Below, piece after piece: positions 26,660-35,753 of a DNA stretch of 64,000 bases. The number at the start of each line of letters is the position of its first letter. The first letter of the stretch is position 1. Position numbers and translations under genes: made by a program. This DNA is from Saccharopolyspora endophytica (GTDB lineage: Bacteria > Actinomycetota > Actinomycetes > Mycobacteriales > Pseudonocardiaceae): NCBI RefSeq assembly GCF_018070075.1, contig NZ_JAGPXE010000001.1:744001-808000 (forward strand), read 5' to 3'. The notes below the pieces were generated by a model. It was not told the DNA's origin, searched no databases, and saw only the letters and a program-made list of their open reading frames with translations.

Positions 26660-27940
26660 GTGCTGCGTCCCTACCGGTTACTGGCCGCTGTCCCACACGC
26701 TCCGTCACTGATGGGCTTCGGCCTGCTCGCGCGCCTCTACATCCCGGCTCAGGTGATGGTCGTGACGTTCCTGATCGCCGAGTGGACCGGTTCGTACGCG
26801 ATCGGTGGCGCGGTCTGCACGGCCATGACGATCGGCCAGGCCATCGCCGGGCCGGTGCGCGGCCGTGCGGCCGACCGCACCTCCGTCGCGAAAGTGCTGG
26901 TGGTGAGCGGGTTCTTCCAGTCGGCCGGGTTCGCGGCGATGATCGTGACCACGCACCGGCTGGACGGCTCGCACTGGTGGGTGATGCTGCTGGTCGGGCT
27001 CGCCACGGGCCTGGCGTCGCCGCCGCTGGGGCAGGTGGCGCGCTCGATGTGGCCGCGGATCACCGCGGGCGAGGCGCGCGAGGCCGCTTACGCGGTCGAG
27101 GCGACGCTGCAGGAGCTGCTCTACGTGGTGGCGCCGATGCTGGCGACGTTCGTGGTGGCGGCGTGGAGCCCGTCGGTGGCGCTGGCGGTGCTGGCCGCAT
27201 GGGCGCTGATCGGTCCCGGTCTGTTCGCCTCGGCGTGGTGGCGTGCGGGGATTCGCGGCGGGCTGGGCGGCGGTGCCCACGGTGGACGCTCGGTCAGCCT
27301 GGTGCGGGTGCCGGGTTTCGTGTCGATGATGTGCTTCTTCAGCCTGTCCGTCGGCGCGCTGGTCTCGGTGGACCTGGTGCTGGTCGGATTCGCCCGCGAG
27401 CGGGGTGAGCCCGGCTTGGCGGGGGTCATGGCGACGATGTGGGCGCTGGGGTCGCTGGTCGGCGGGCTCGTGATGGGCGGTTTCCCGCGCTACCGCTTGG
27501 GGGTTCGCGCGGGGCTGGCCGCGCTCGGCCTGTGCGCGCTGGTCCCGGCGCTGCCGCCGGTGTCCAGCGGATCGCCGTGGGTGATCGGGGCGATCCTGGC
27601 GGTCGGCGGTGCGGCGATCGCGCCGCTGCTGGCGGCCTCCAACGGGCGGCTGGCCGATCTGGCGCCGCCGGAACGCCGGGGCGAGGCGTTCGGCTGGACG
27701 ACCACCGCGAGCACGATGGGCATCGCGATCGCCAACCCGCTGGCGGGCTCGATGATGGACCGCGGTGGCCCGGCCCTGGCCGGGGCGACGTGCGCCGCGC
27801 TGGCGGTCGCCGCGTTCGGCGTGGTGCTCGTGCACCTGCGCCGCTCCGGTCCGCTGCGGCCCGCCGCCGAAGTCGTGGGAGAAGTGGCGGAGAAAATTGC
27901 GGACCGGCGAGGTCAAGCCGCGACCGATCTGCCACGATGA
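26660..27940 (+). CDS. MFS transporter
   Basis: 426 residues with about twelve membrane spans. The loop 2-3 signature appears as GPVRGRAADRTSVAKV and a symmetrical ADLAPPERRGEAFGWT lies in the second half. It is an efflux-type major facilitator; the substrate cannot be read. folD begins 6 bp after its stop, so the two may be co-transcribed. The GTG start lies just after TTATCAC, possibly leaderless. It is divergent from the TNT gene. Confidence 0.88.
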   Translation: MLRPYRLLAAVPHAPSLMGFGLLARLYIPAQVMVVTFLIAEWTGSYAIGGAVCTAMTIGQAIAGPVRGRAADRTSVAKVLVVSGFFQSAGFAAMIVTTHRLDGSHWWVMLLVGLATGLASPPLGQVARSMWPRITAGEAREAAYAVEATLQELLYVVAPMLATFVVAAWSPSVALAVLAAWALIGPGLFASAWWRAGIRGGLGGGAHGGRSVSLVRVPGFVSMMCFFSLSVGALVSVDLVLVGFARERGEPGLAGVMATMWALGSLVGGLVMGGFPRYRLGVRAGLAALGLCALVPALPPVSSGSPWVIGAILAVGGAAIAPLLAASNGRLADLAPPERRGEAFGWTTTASTMGIAIANPLAGSMMDRGGPALAGATCAALAVAAFGVVLVHLRRSGPLRPAAEVVGEVAEKIADRRGQAATDLPR

Positions 27941-27946
27941 GCAGCT

Positions 27947-28798
27947 GTGAGCGCGACGATTCTCGACGGCAAGGCCACCAAGGACGCGATCTTCGAGGAG
28001 CTGCGACCCCGCGTCGCCCGGCTCGTCGAGCAAGGGCAGGCCCCGGGCCTGGCAACGGTGCTGGTCGGAGACGACCCGGGTTCGCAGTCCTACGTGCGCG
28101 CCAAGCACAACGACTGCGCGAAAGTCGGCATCAAGTCGATCCGCAAGGACCTGCCCGCCGACGTCAGCCAGGCTGACGTGGAGGCGGTGATCGACGAACT
28201 CAACGCCGATCCCGAGTGCACCGGCTACATCGTGCAGCTGCCGCTGCCCAAGCACCTCGACGCCGGACCGCTGCTGGAGCGCATGGCCCCGGCCAAGGAC
28301 GCCGACGGCCTGCACCCGATCAGCCTCGGCCGCCTGGTGCTGGGCGAGGAGGCTCCGCTGCCGTGCACACCGCGCGGCATCATCGAGCTGCTGCGCCGTC
28401 ACGACGTCGAGCTCAACGGCGCGCGCGTGGCGGTCGTCGGTCGCGGCATCACCGTCGGCCGTCCGATCGGCCTGCTGCTGACCCGCCGCAGCGAGAACTC
28501 CACGGTGACCTTGTGCCACACCGGCACCAAGGACCTGGCCTCGGAGATCTCCCGCGCGGACGTGGTGGTCGCGGCCGCCGGCGTGCCGAACCTGATCACC
28601 GCGGACATGGTCAAGCCGGGCGCGGCCGTGCTCGACGTGGGCGTCACGCGCACCGACGACGGGCTGGCCGGTGACGTGCACCCGGACGTCTCCGAGGTCG
28701 CCGGCTTCCTGTCGCCGAACCCCGGCGGCGTCGGCCCGATGACCCGCGCGATGCTGCTGACCAACGTCGTCGAGGCGGCCGAGCGCAACCTGGGCTGA
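27947..28798 (+). CDS. folD: Methylenetetrahydrofolate dehydrogenase / cyclohydrolase
   Basis: 283 residues. Interconverts 5,10-methylene-THF and 10-formyl-THF with NADP, feeding purine synthesis (PurN and PurH in this window use 10-formyl-THF). [15 protein letters not shown] carries the catalytic lysine, [12 protein letters not shown] and KDADGLHP are family signatures, and [16 protein letters not shown] is the Rossmann loop. The GTG start lies 6 bp after the MFS stop. A DUF3017 gene follows 24 bp downstream, the usual actinobacterial arrangement. Confidence 0.96.
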   Translation: MSATILDGKATKDAIFEELRPRVARLVEQGQAPGLATVLVGDDPGSQSYVRAKHNDCAKVGIKSIRKDLPADVSQADVEAVIDELNADPECTGYIVQLPLPKHLDAGPLLERMAPAKDADGLHPISLGRLVLGEEAPLPCTPRGIIELLRRHDVELNGARVAVVGRGITVGRPIGLLLTRRSENSTVTLCHTGTKDLASEISRADVVVAAAGVPNLITADMVKPGAAVLDVGVTRTDDGLAGDVHPDVSEVAGFLSPNPGGVGPMTRAMLLTNVVEAAERNLG

Positions 28799-28822
28799 GT
28801 TCGGCGCGGGGACTGGAGGAAC

Positions 28823-29113
28823 GTGAGCGACTGGATCCCGGACAGGTACCGCATGTCCGTCCACGTGCCGTTCGGCCTGGTGTGCGGCATCGGGCTGATC
28901 GGTTTTCTGCTGGTGGCCCTGCAGCACTGGCGTCGCGGCACGGTCGTGCTCGGTCTGGCGCTGCTGGTGGCGGCCGGGCTGCGCGCGGTGATCCCGGACG
29001 AGCGCGCCGGTCTGCTGGCCATCCGCAGCCGCGTCGTGGACATGCTGCTCTACAGCGGTTTCGGCGTGGTCATCATCTCCATCGCCATGACCATCACAGG
29101 CCTGTTCGGCTGA
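28823..29113 (+). CDS. DUF3017 small membrane protein
   Basis: 96 residues with three hydrophobic helices (FGLVCGIGLIGFLLVAL, GTVVLGLALLVAAGLRAVI, MLLYSGFGVVIISIAMTI). It matches DUF3017, a family regularly encoded directly after folD in actinobacteria; the function is unknown. GACTGGAGGAAC precedes the GTG start. Confidence 0.85.
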   Translation: MSDWIPDRYRMSVHVPFGLVCGIGLIGFLLVALQHWRRGTVVLGLALLVAAGLRAVIPDERAGLLAIRSRVVDMLLYSGFGVVIISIAMTITGLFG

Positions 29114-29123
29114 CGAGAACCCC

Positions 29124-29165
29124 AAGAGGCAGGCGCCCCACCCGGGGACGCCTGCCTCTTTCTCG
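29124..29165 (+). terminator. folD-DUF3017 terminator
   Basis: AAGAGGCAGGCG pairs with CGCCTGCCTCTT, followed by TCTC; 11 bp after the DUF3017 stop. Confidence 0.88.
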
Positions 29166-29237
29166 TCCACAGGAGACAGTCCGCGAAAGTTCCCCGAACT
29201 CCAAGCGGACGGTTCCCGCCGAAAGCGCGCGTCCCGA

Positions 29238-29358
29238 TTCAGTGGAAGTTGGGGCCCGGATTTCAGTGGAAGTCGGGACCGGGGTTTGAGGAGAGGGATC
29301 CGGGTTCCGGGGAGAGGACTCCGATCTCAGTGGAAATCGGGGTTCTGATTTCCGCTGA
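29238..29358. repeat. Degenerate ~23-bp tandem repeat with TTCAGTGGAA core
   Basis: TCAGTGGAA recurs near 29239, 29263 and 29327, each followed by a G-rich (T/C)GGG(G/A) tract, with two more diverged units between. TTTCCGCTGAAA at the end reads as the inverted form. It lies in the intergenic space between DUF3017 and the stop of the DUF4253 gene; no coding signal was seen. Confidence 0.5.
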
Positions 29359-29364
29359 AACCCT

Positions 29365-30201
29365 TCAGTCCCACCAGAAGGACCAGGTGCGGCGGCCTCG
29401 GATCTCGCCTGCGTAGGCCGAGATCGAGCCGGTCTCCTGCAGGATCCGGTCGGGGCAGAAGGTCCAGTGCTCGGCGGCGACCCGGGCGGCGTGCTCGGCC
29501 GTTTGCGGCGGGGCGGCGACGCTCATGTCCAGGCGGTCCGGGCCGAGCCGCAGGATGCGGGCGCCGAAGCGCTCCTCCCAGCTGCGGACCATCGCCGACA
29601 GCCCGGCGGTGCGCGAGACGTGGTTGGCCGCACCGGACCAGCCGAGCACCGTCAGCACGTCGGCGCCGCGCTTGACCGGCACCAGGGCCAGCCGGGTGTC
29701 GGCGTCGACGAGCTTCGGGAGCTGCTGGTTGGCCAGCACGTCCGGGTCGGCCAGCAGGTTGCCGGCCTTGGCGGGTCCCGGGCAGGCGTAGTCGAAGGGC
29801 GCCAGGACGTCGAGGTCGTAGGCGGGGCCGAGTTCGTCGTCGGCCTGCACGAGGCCGTCCCAGATCCGGACCATGACGTCGTAGACGCGCCAGCGGTCGA
29901 TGTGCTCCAGCGGTTCGGGGGCGGTCACGCCGACGGTGCAGCGCTCGCCGAAGGTCTCGTCGCTGTCGCACAGCAGCAGCGGCCACAGCCCGCTGCGCCG
30001 GTGCTCGGCGCGCAGCGCAGCGGCCAGTTGGGGTCTCGGGGTGTCCAGGCTGATCCAGCACAGCGGTGTCGGGTAGGCGGCCATCGACATCCGCTCGGTG
30101 AGGATCTCGCCCGGTGGCAGCTCCGTGGAAAGTCCTGAACCGATGCCGAAAACCGCAGGAAGATCGGCCGGTGCCCCCGCGTCCCGGTCGTCTTGCAACA
30201 C
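29365..30201 (-). CDS. DUF4253 domain-containing protein
   Basis: 278 residues. The C-terminal half matches DUF4253: LLADPDVLANQQLPKLVDAD, LVPVKRGADVLTVLGWSGAANH, MVRSWEERFGARILRLG and AEHWTFCPDRI. The family has no known function and is often found near polymorphic-toxin immunity genes. The GTG at 30201 is chosen because GAGGAGG lies 7 nt upstream. The same frame stays open to 30612, but that part is antisense to the next gene. Confidence 0.8.
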   Translation of the reverse strand: MLQDDRDAGAPADLPAVFGIGSGLSTELPPGEILTERMSMAAYPTPLCWISLDTPRPQLAAALRAEHRRSGLWPLLLCDSDETFGERCTVGVTAPEPLEHIDRWRVYDVMVRIWDGLVQADDELGPAYDLDVLAPFDYACPGPAKAGNLLADPDVLANQQLPKLVDADTRLALVPVKRGADVLTVLGWSGAANHVSRTAGLSAMVRSWEERFGARILRLGPDRLDMSVAAPPQTAEHAARVAAEHWTFCPDRILQETGSISAYAGEIRGRRTWSFWWD

Positions 30202-30283
30202 TTCACAGCCTCCTCGCGATTCCCGTTGGAACCACCTTAAGGACGTGGGGCGTTCCGTGGGAGTCCGGGATGGTGCAAACCAG

Positions 30284-31309
30284 CTAACATTTCGGGTTTC
30301 CCGCGTCCGGGTTCGCCGGCAGCAGCACGATGCGGCCGGTCTTCTTCCCGGATAGGTGCAGGTCCAGGGCCTGCTCGGCGTCCTGGAGCGGCATCCGTTC
30401 GGCGATGAGCGGGCGCAACCGTCCACTGGTGACCATCCGGAACAGCTCGGCCAGATCGGCTCGGAAGCGCTCCCCGGGTTGCACGTAGTACAGCCGCATG
30501 CGGCGTCCTGCCGTCCTGCCGAGCAGCCGGCGGAGCTCCCAGCCGGCCAGCAGCCGGGTGATTCCCAGGTACGGCCGCCACCACGGGCCGGCATCGTCGA
30601 GCGTGGTCGCACTGCCGTAGCTGATGAGGGTGCCGCCGGGTGCGAGCAGCCGCCAGGACGTCGGCAGGCTCGACGACCCGAGCGGGTCGAGGGCGGCGTC
30701 GACGCCGCCGGGTGCGAGCTCGCGCACGCGCGCCGCGACGTCCTCCGCGCGGTGATCGATCAACTCCGCTCCGAGGTCGGCGAGATCGGCGTGCCGATGC
30801 GCGGAAGCCGTTCCGATGACGCGGATCCCGTCGGCGGCGGCCAGTTGCGCGAGCAGCGCCCCGACTCCGCCGCCGATGCCGTGCACCAGGATCGTTCGTC
30901 CTCTTCGGACGTTCGCGGCGCGCAGCAGCTGCCGCGCGGTGACGCCGTTGAGCACCAGCGACACCGCTTCGGCCGCGTCGATGTCCGCGGGGACCTCGAC
31001 GAGGTCGCGGTCGCGGACCTCCACGTGCTCGGCCCACGCGCCGGTGCGCGGCATGGCCGCCACCCGCTGCCCGATCCGCCAGGAGCTCTCGGATCCGACG
31101 GCGACGATCTCGCCGACCAGGTCGTACCCGGGCACGAACGGGAACGCGGGTTGGGCCGGGTAGCGGCCGCGCCGCATCTGCACCTCTGCGAAGGAGACCC
31201 CGGTGGCCTCGGTGCGGATCACGACGCCGCGCGGTCCCGGTTCGGGTGCGTCGGCCTCGCGGACGGCGACCTCGCCGAGCCCGGTGAACGCGATCTCGGT
31301 GCCTGCCAT
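30284..31309 (-). CDS. MDR-family (quinone-type) NADPH oxidoreductase
   Basis: 341 residues, medium-chain reductase without the structural zinc cluster. An N-terminal GroES-like domain (PGPRGVVIRTEATGVSFAEVQMRRG, PFVPGYDLVGEIVAVG) is followed by the Rossmann domain with ILVHGIGGGVGALLAQLA. It probably reduces quinones or enones with NADPH. It is divergent from a TetR regulator 89 bp away, which is likely its repressor. Confidence 0.88.
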   Translation of the reverse strand: MAGTEIAFTGLGEVAVREADAPEPGPRGVVIRTEATGVSFAEVQMRRGRYPAQPAFPFVPGYDLVGEIVAVGSESSWRIGQRVAAMPRTGAWAEHVEVRDRDLVEVPADIDAAEAVSLVLNGVTARQLLRAANVRRGRTILVHGIGGGVGALLAQLAAADGIRVIGTASAHRHADLADLGAELIDHRAEDVAARVRELAPGGVDAALDPLGSSSLPTSWRLLAPGGTLISYGSATTLDDAGPWWRPYLGITRLLAGWELRRLLGRTAGRRMRLYYVQPGERFRADLAELFRMVTSGRLRPLIAERMPLQDAEQALDLHLSGKKTGRIVLLPANPDAGNPKC

Positions 31310-31323
31310 GACGACTCCTAGTG

Positions 31324-31347
31324 ATAACGAATAGCGAACGTTATAAC
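31324..31347. promoter_or_regulatory. Candidate TetR operator
   Basis: ATAACG (31324-31329) and CGTTAT (31339-31344) form a dyad with a 9-bp centre; the right arm overlaps a GTTATAAC palindrome. It lies in the 89-bp gap between the divergent oxidoreductase and TetR genes. Confidence 0.5.
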
Positions 31348-31398
31348 CTCTAACTCCAATATGATCCTGTTACCGTGTGGGTGTCAAGGGAGGCGGAC

Positions 31399-32073
31399 AT
31401 GTCAGCAGCGCAGCGCAGTCCCCGGGAGCGGTTCCGGGAGCAGACGCGCAACGAGGCGAAGCAGGTCGCGATGGAGCAGCTCGCCGAGTCGGGGCCGTCG
31501 GGGATCTCGGTCAACGCGATCGCCAAGCGGATGGGCGTCACCGGGCCCGCGCTCTACCGGTACTTCGCCAATCGCGACGCGCTGCTCACCGACCTGGTCA
31601 CCGACGGCTACCGCGACCTGGCCGAGACCCTGGAGGGCATCGCGCTCGACCACCGCCGCAAGGCTCCCGAGAACAGGTTCCGCGAGGTCGCGATGGGTTT
31701 CCGGGCGTGGGCGCTGGAGGCCCCGCAGCGCTTCCTGCTGCTCTACGGAACGCCGGTGCCCGGCTACGAGGCGCCCGCGGAGACCTTCGGGCTCGCCGAC
31801 CGCGCGTTCCGGCCGCTCCTGGACGCACTCGCCGAGCTGGCGCCGGAGGCGGCGCCGAGCGGTGCGCTGGACCGGCAGCTGGTGGCCTGGCGCGAGCGGC
31901 GCGGCGGGCCGCAGCCGCCGGTGCCGGCGCTGCGCAAGGCGGTCCGCGCCTGGTCGCGCCTGCACGGCGTGCTGAGCCTCGAGATCACCGGTCAGTTCGC
32001 CGGGATGGGGGTCGACCCGGAACCGCTGTTCCGGGCCGAGGTGGATTCGGTCCTCGCCGAACCGTGGGGGTGA
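31399..32073 (+). CDS. TetR/AcrR-family transcriptional regulator
   Basis: 224 residues. The N-terminal helix-turn-helix (about 15-60) reads AKQVAMEQLAESGPSGISVNAIAKRMGVTGPALYRYFANRDALLTDLV. The C-terminal ligand domain resembles the TetR_C_13-type (WSRLHGVLSLEITGQFAGMG). It probably represses the divergent oxidoreductase and itself. The ATG at 31399 has AAGGGAGG 6 nt upstream and is preferred to the GTG at 31375. A hairpin follows the stop. Confidence 0.9.
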   Translation: MSAAQRSPRERFREQTRNEAKQVAMEQLAESGPSGISVNAIAKRMGVTGPALYRYFANRDALLTDLVTDGYRDLAETLEGIALDHRRKAPENRFREVAMGFRAWALEAPQRFLLLYGTPVPGYEAPAETFGLADRAFRPLLDALAELAPEAAPSGALDRQLVAWRERRGGPQPPVPALRKAVRAWSRLHGVLSLEITGQFAGMGVDPEPLFRAEVDSVLAEPWG

Positions 32074-32101
32074 GGCCGGCCGCTGGGCGCGACCGGCCTC
32101 G
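32071..32101. terminator. Hairpin between TetR and DUF1918 genes
   Basis: GAGGCCGG pairs with CCGGCCTC around a 14-nt loop, overlapping the tetR stop. A bidirectional terminator is likely. Confidence 0.6.
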
Positions 32102-32302
32102 CTACTCCCCTCGGCGAGGGGATGGGGCTTCGACCACGCAGTCGGAGCCCGGGAACACCAGGCCGACGTGCCCGTCCGTGTAGCGGACCCTGTACGGCGG
32201 TTCACCGTCCGGTCCGAGGACCTCCAGGATCTCCCCGTACTTCTCGGCCTCGTCGACGTGCTTGCTGTGCACGTGAAGCTGGTCGCCCACGACTGCTCTC
32301 AT
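32102..32302 (-). CDS. DUF1918 domain-containing protein
   Basis: 66 residues. The family signature is visible: VGDQLHVHSKHVDEAEKYGEILEVLGPDGEPPYRVRY followed by DGHVGLVFPGSD. These small SH3-like proteins are common in actinomycetes and have no known role. A strong GGAGGTGAT ribosome binding site precedes the ATG. Confidence 0.88.
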   Translation of the reverse strand: MRAVVGDQLHVHSKHVDEAEKYGEILEVLGPDGEPPYRVRYTDGHVGLVFPGSDCVVEAPSPRRGE

Positions 32303-32359
32303 CGCACATCACCTCCGCCACACCAGGCTAAGTGACGTGCGACACGCTCCGCATGGTCG

Positions 32360-32788
32360 TCAGCCGGCCAGGCGGGAACAGGTCGTGGTGACGGCCTGGT
32401 ACTTGTCCAGCTGAGCGGAGGTCCACTCGGCGCTGGCCTCGATGTCGATCTGGCCGTCGGCCACCTGCTGGACCGACTCCTGCACGTCGAGCAGGTTCTG
32501 CTTCAGGGTTTCGTCGGCGGTCCGGTCGGCGAGCTGCTGGATCTCGGTGACCTTGGCCTGCGCGTCGGCTTGAGCCTTCTGCGGGTCGGCGAAATTCGGC
32601 ACGAAGTTCGCCGCGTTGATCGCCTGCAGGCACGCCTGAGCGGTGTCCAGGCTCTGCTGGGCGCCCTGGAGCTGCTGGTTGGCCTGCTGCAGTCCCTCTT
32701 GGGCCTCCTGGATCTCGCCGCACGCGGCGAGGCCGGCCAGCAGCGGCAGCGACACGACCGCCGCTGCGATCCGCATTCGAGCTCGCAT
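32360..32788 (-). CDS. Putative lipoprotein with coiled-coil body
   Basis: 142 residues. A signal peptide (MRARMRIAAAVVSLPLLAG) ends in the lipobox LAAC, so it should be acylated and anchored outside the membrane. The mature part is Gln/Ala-rich and helical (EAQEGLQQANQQLQGAQQSL), a likely coiled coil. Two later cysteines (in AQACLQA and TTTCSRL) could form a disulfide. No family is recognised. The ATG at 32788 follows GGAGGG. Confidence 0.75.
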   Translation of the reverse strand: MRARMRIAAAVVSLPLLAGLAACGEIQEAQEGLQQANQQLQGAQQSLDTAQACLQAINAANFVPNFADPQKAQADAQAKVTEIQQLADRTADETLKQNLLDVQESVQQVADGQIDIEASAEWTSAQLDKYQAVTTTCSRLAG

Positions 32789-32914
32789 CTTCCCTCCGGG
32801 GACAAGGAGCGGTGCCCACATGGCACCGCAGGTGCACCTTATCGGTCAGACCAGAGGGATTGCGCCCTTTGTCTTGTTTTGCGTGCTAATGGTCTAAACC
32901 CTACTCCGGCTGGC

Positions 32915-33748
32915 TCAAGGACTTGCCTCGATCCAGGCCATCAAGCCAGGTGGCAGGTCCAGTCCGGCCAGCCACGGGGCCACGCCGAGGCGGTAGAGCA
33001 CCACGCACGTCAGCGCCGCCGCCGCGAGGGTCAGGCCGGGGCCGATGATGGCGAGCTCGACGGCGCCGCCGGTGCGCATGCGCAGCTTCTTCGGCGGCGC
33101 GACCGGGTACCAGGTCTTGCCGCCCAGCGGCACCGGCCACAGCATCGGGCAGCCCTGCTCGGTGATCGCGTCGCCGATGAAGTGGGCGACGCAGCCGATC
33201 ATCACGGCGAGCCCGAACGCGGCGGCGTCGGTCGGCTGATCGCCCGCCCAGGCCCAGCAGGCCACCGTGAGCAGCAACGACGTGACCGCGATGAGCAGCG
33301 CGTCCTGCCGCGAGCTCCAGGTGTGCATCAGCCCGCGCACCGCGAGCCCGGCGAAGAAGAACATCAGCACGCCGAGCGCGCTGCCCTCGCTGGTCTGCAC
33401 GATCGCGGTGGTGATCAGCCCGGCGAGGACGGCGAAGACGACCGTGTGCGTGAAGCCGCGGTGGGTGCCCTCGCGGTCGCTGTCCCTCTTGGTGCGGGTC
33501 AGCCGGTACAGGAAGCCGCTGAAGCCGCTGATGCCCGCGGAGAAGCCCTTGGATATGGCGCCGAAGGTGGCCGCGACGGTGGACGACGGGTGATCGATGT
33601 CGGGCAGCAGAGCGGCGCCTGCGGAGAGAGTGGCTCCGACCACCCAGGTCTTGGGGGATAATTGCCCTATCGCGTGCGTGTCGGCCAGGGCGGTCACCGC
33701 TGCCCATGCGGCCAACCCGCTCATCGCGTGCGTCGGTCCTGTCGCCAT
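32915..33748 (-). CDS. Membrane-bound metal-dependent hydrolase (YdjM/DUF457 family)
   Basis: 277 residues with several membrane spans and conserved polar motifs: TGPTHAMSGLAAWA, LLPDIDHPSSTVA, REGTHRGFTHTVVF and HFIGDAIT. In this family these His/Asp residues are thought to bind metal. The physiological substrate is unknown; E. coli YdjM is SOS-induced. The stop of an upstream gene is not near, so it is probably monocistronic. It diverges from icd. Confidence 0.85.
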   Translation of the reverse strand: MATGPTHAMSGLAAWAAVTALADTHAIGQLSPKTWVVGATLSAGAALLPDIDHPSSTVAATFGAISKGFSAGISGFSGFLYRLTRTKRDSDREGTHRGFTHTVVFAVLAGLITTAIVQTSEGSALGVLMFFFAGLAVRGLMHTWSSRQDALLIAVTSLLLTVACWAWAGDQPTDAAAFGLAVMIGCVAHFIGDAITEQGCPMLWPVPLGGKTWYPVAPPKKLRMRTGGAVELAIIGPGLTLAAAALTCVVLYRLGVAPWLAGLDLPPGLMAWIEASP

Positions 33749-33984
33749 GTCTCTCCTGCATCGCCTGCCGCGCCGAACACCTGCTCGACAAGATCACTCG
33801 TCTGTGAGTTCGAGAGTAGAAGAAGATCGCGGTGCGGCTCGGCATTGCCCGGGGAGTGGCAGCTGTGAATCTGGCTTCGGATGTGCCGTGACCCTGGTGG
33901 CGGCCGACGGGGGCAAGGCACAATCGAAGGCGCTAGCAGTACGCTTGTACCGCTTGCATTCTCGCGAGAGGAGCACCCCGCCAC

Positions 33985-35205
33985 ATGAGCAAGATCAAGG
34001 TCCAGGGCACGGTCGCCGAACTGGACGGCGACGAGATGACCCGGATCATCTGGTCCTTCATCAAGGACAAGCTGATCCACCCCTACCTGGACATCAACCT
34101 CGACTACTACGACCTCGGCATCGAGCACCGGGATGCCACCGACGACCAGGTGACCGTCGACGCGGCGAACGCCATCGCCAAGCACGGCGTAGGCGTCAAG
34201 TGCGCCACCATCACGCCTGACGAGGCGCGCGTGGAGGAGTTCGGCCTGAAGAAGATGTGGCGGAGCCCGAACGGGACCGTCCGCAACATCCTCGGTGGCG
34301 TCATCTTCCGCGAGCCGATCGTCATCTCCAACATCCCGCGGTACGTGCCGACGTGGACCAAGCCGATCGTCATCGGCCGTCACGCCCACGGCGACCAGTA
34401 CAAGGCCAGCGACTTCAAGGTCCCGGGCCCGGGCACCGTCACCATCACCTACACCCCCGAAGACGGCTCCGAGCCGATCGAGATGGAGGTGGCGAAGTTC
34501 GGTGAAGACGGTGGCGTGGCCATGGCCATGTACAACTACCGCAAGTCGATCGAGGAGTTCGCGCACGCGTCCTTCCGGTACGGCCTGGAGCGCGGCTACC
34601 CGGTCTACATGTCGACCAAGAACACGATCCTGAAGGCCTACGACGGCATGTTCAAGGACGTGTTCGAGGAGGTCTTCGAGGCCGAGTACAAGGCTCAGTT
34701 CGACGCCAAGGGCATCACCTACGAGCACCGGCTGATCGACGACATGGTCGCCACCGCCCTGAAGTGGGAGGGCGGCTACGTCTGGGCCTGCAAGAACTAC
34801 GACGGTGACGTGCAGTCGGACACCGTCGCGCAGGGCTTCGGCTCGCTGGGCCTGATGACCTCGGTGCTGATGACCGCTGACGGCAAGGTGGAGGCCGAGG
34901 CCGCGCACGGCACGGTGACCCGCCACTACCGCCAGCACCAGCAGGGCAAGCCCACCTCGACCAACCCGATCGCGTCGATCTACGCCTGGACCCGCGGCCT
35001 GCAGGCCCGGGGCAAGATGGACTCGACCCCGGAGGTCATCGGCTTCGCCAACGCGCTGGAGCAGGTCATCGTCGAGACCGTCGAGAGCGGCAAGATGACC
35101 AAGGACCTGGCCCTGCTGGTCGGCAACGACCAGCCGTTCCAGACCACCGAGGAGTTCCTCGCGACGCTGGACGAGAACCTGCAGAAGAAGATGGCCGACC
35201 GCTGA
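33985..35205 (+). CDS. icd: NADP-dependent isocitrate dehydrogenase (eukaryotic-type)
   Basis: 406 residues. Oxidatively decarboxylates isocitrate to 2-oxoglutarate in the TCA cycle. It belongs to the homodimeric type II group ([14 protein letters not shown], then [12 protein letters not shown]; typical bacterial IDH differs). The substrate motif is [12 protein letters not shown] near residue 94; [16 protein letters not shown] near residue 310 fits NADP binding. The ATG follows GAGAGGAGC. A T-tailed terminator and the tRNA-Val gene follow. Confidence 0.96.
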   Translation: MSKIKVQGTVAELDGDEMTRIIWSFIKDKLIHPYLDINLDYYDLGIEHRDATDDQVTVDAANAIAKHGVGVKCATITPDEARVEEFGLKKMWRSPNGTVRNILGGVIFREPIVISNIPRYVPTWTKPIVIGRHAHGDQYKASDFKVPGPGTVTITYTPEDGSEPIEMEVAKFGEDGGVAMAMYNYRKSIEEFAHASFRYGLERGYPVYMSTKNTILKAYDGMFKDVFEEVFEAEYKAQFDAKGITYEHRLIDDMVATALKWEGGYVWACKNYDGDVQSDTVAQGFGSLGLMTSVLMTADGKVEAEAAHGTVTRHYRQHQQGKPTSTNPIASIYAWTRGLQARGKMDSTPEVIGFANALEQVIVETVESGKMTKDLALLVGNDQPFQTTEEFLATLDENLQKKMADR

Positions 35206-35222
35206 TCTTCGGCTGACGCGAA

Positions 35223-35257
35223 GCGCCGCTACCACCCCGGGTGGAGCGGCGTTTTTG
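35223..35257 (+). terminator. icd terminator
   Basis: GCGCCGCTACC pairs imperfectly with GGAGCGGCG around ACCCCGGGT, followed by GTTTTT. Confidence 0.85.
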
Positions 35258-35363
35258 CGTTCCAGGCGCTCGGGCGGCGGCGTACGGCCGAGGCCAGGGG
35301 TGGGTGCGAACGGCCGAAACCCGTTGGGCTAAACTCTTCACCGCTGGCGGAGAGATCCGCCGA

Positions 35364-35438
35364 GCGCGATTAGCTCAGTGGGAGAGCGCTACCTTGACAC
35401 GGTAGAGGTCACTGGTTCAATCCCAGTATCGCGCACCA
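35364..35438 (+). tRNA. tRNA-Val (anticodon GAC)
   Basis: A full cloverleaf is visible: acceptor GCGCGAT paired with ATCGCGC, D arm GCTC/GAGC, anticodon stem CTACC/GGTAG with loop TTGACAC (anticodon GAC), T arm ACTGG-TTCAATC-CCAGT, discriminator A and encoded CCA. Accessory DNA begins directly after it, so it is the likely integration point of a genomic island. Confidence 0.95.
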
Positions 35439-35453
35439 ACTATATTACCAGCT

Positions 35454-35491
35454 GAGAGCCCCAACTGATGGTTTCCATTGGTTGGGGCTCC
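35454..35491 (+). terminator. tRNA-Val terminator
   Basis: GAGCCCCAAC pairs with GTTGGGGCTC around a 15-nt loop; CTGTTTT follows shortly after. Confidence 0.7.
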
Positions 35492-35753
35492 AACTGTTTT
35501 GGGAGTAATCTGGGAGCAGTGGATCTTGGCTTACTGTGTTCATCCCATATGTGTTCAGCGGTTCAACGTAATGATGTTGGGACTGTTGTCGCGGTTGCGG
35601 GGTGCCTGGCTGCTTGGATCGGTGGCACGGTTTCGTGAGTGGTCCGGTGGTCCGGGGCGGTCGGTCGTGTGACATGTCCTCGTGTAGTTGCGTGATTTCA
35701 TCAGGGCTGAACCGATCACGGTTCGAAGCCGGTGAAAGGTAGCGTGAGCGCAC

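Noticed and set aside
30202..30612. N-terminal extension of the DUF4253 protein
   Set aside because: The frame is open, but it overlaps the same-strand oxidoreductase gene in another frame, is Arg/Cys-rich, and a good ribosome binding site marks the GTG at 30201.
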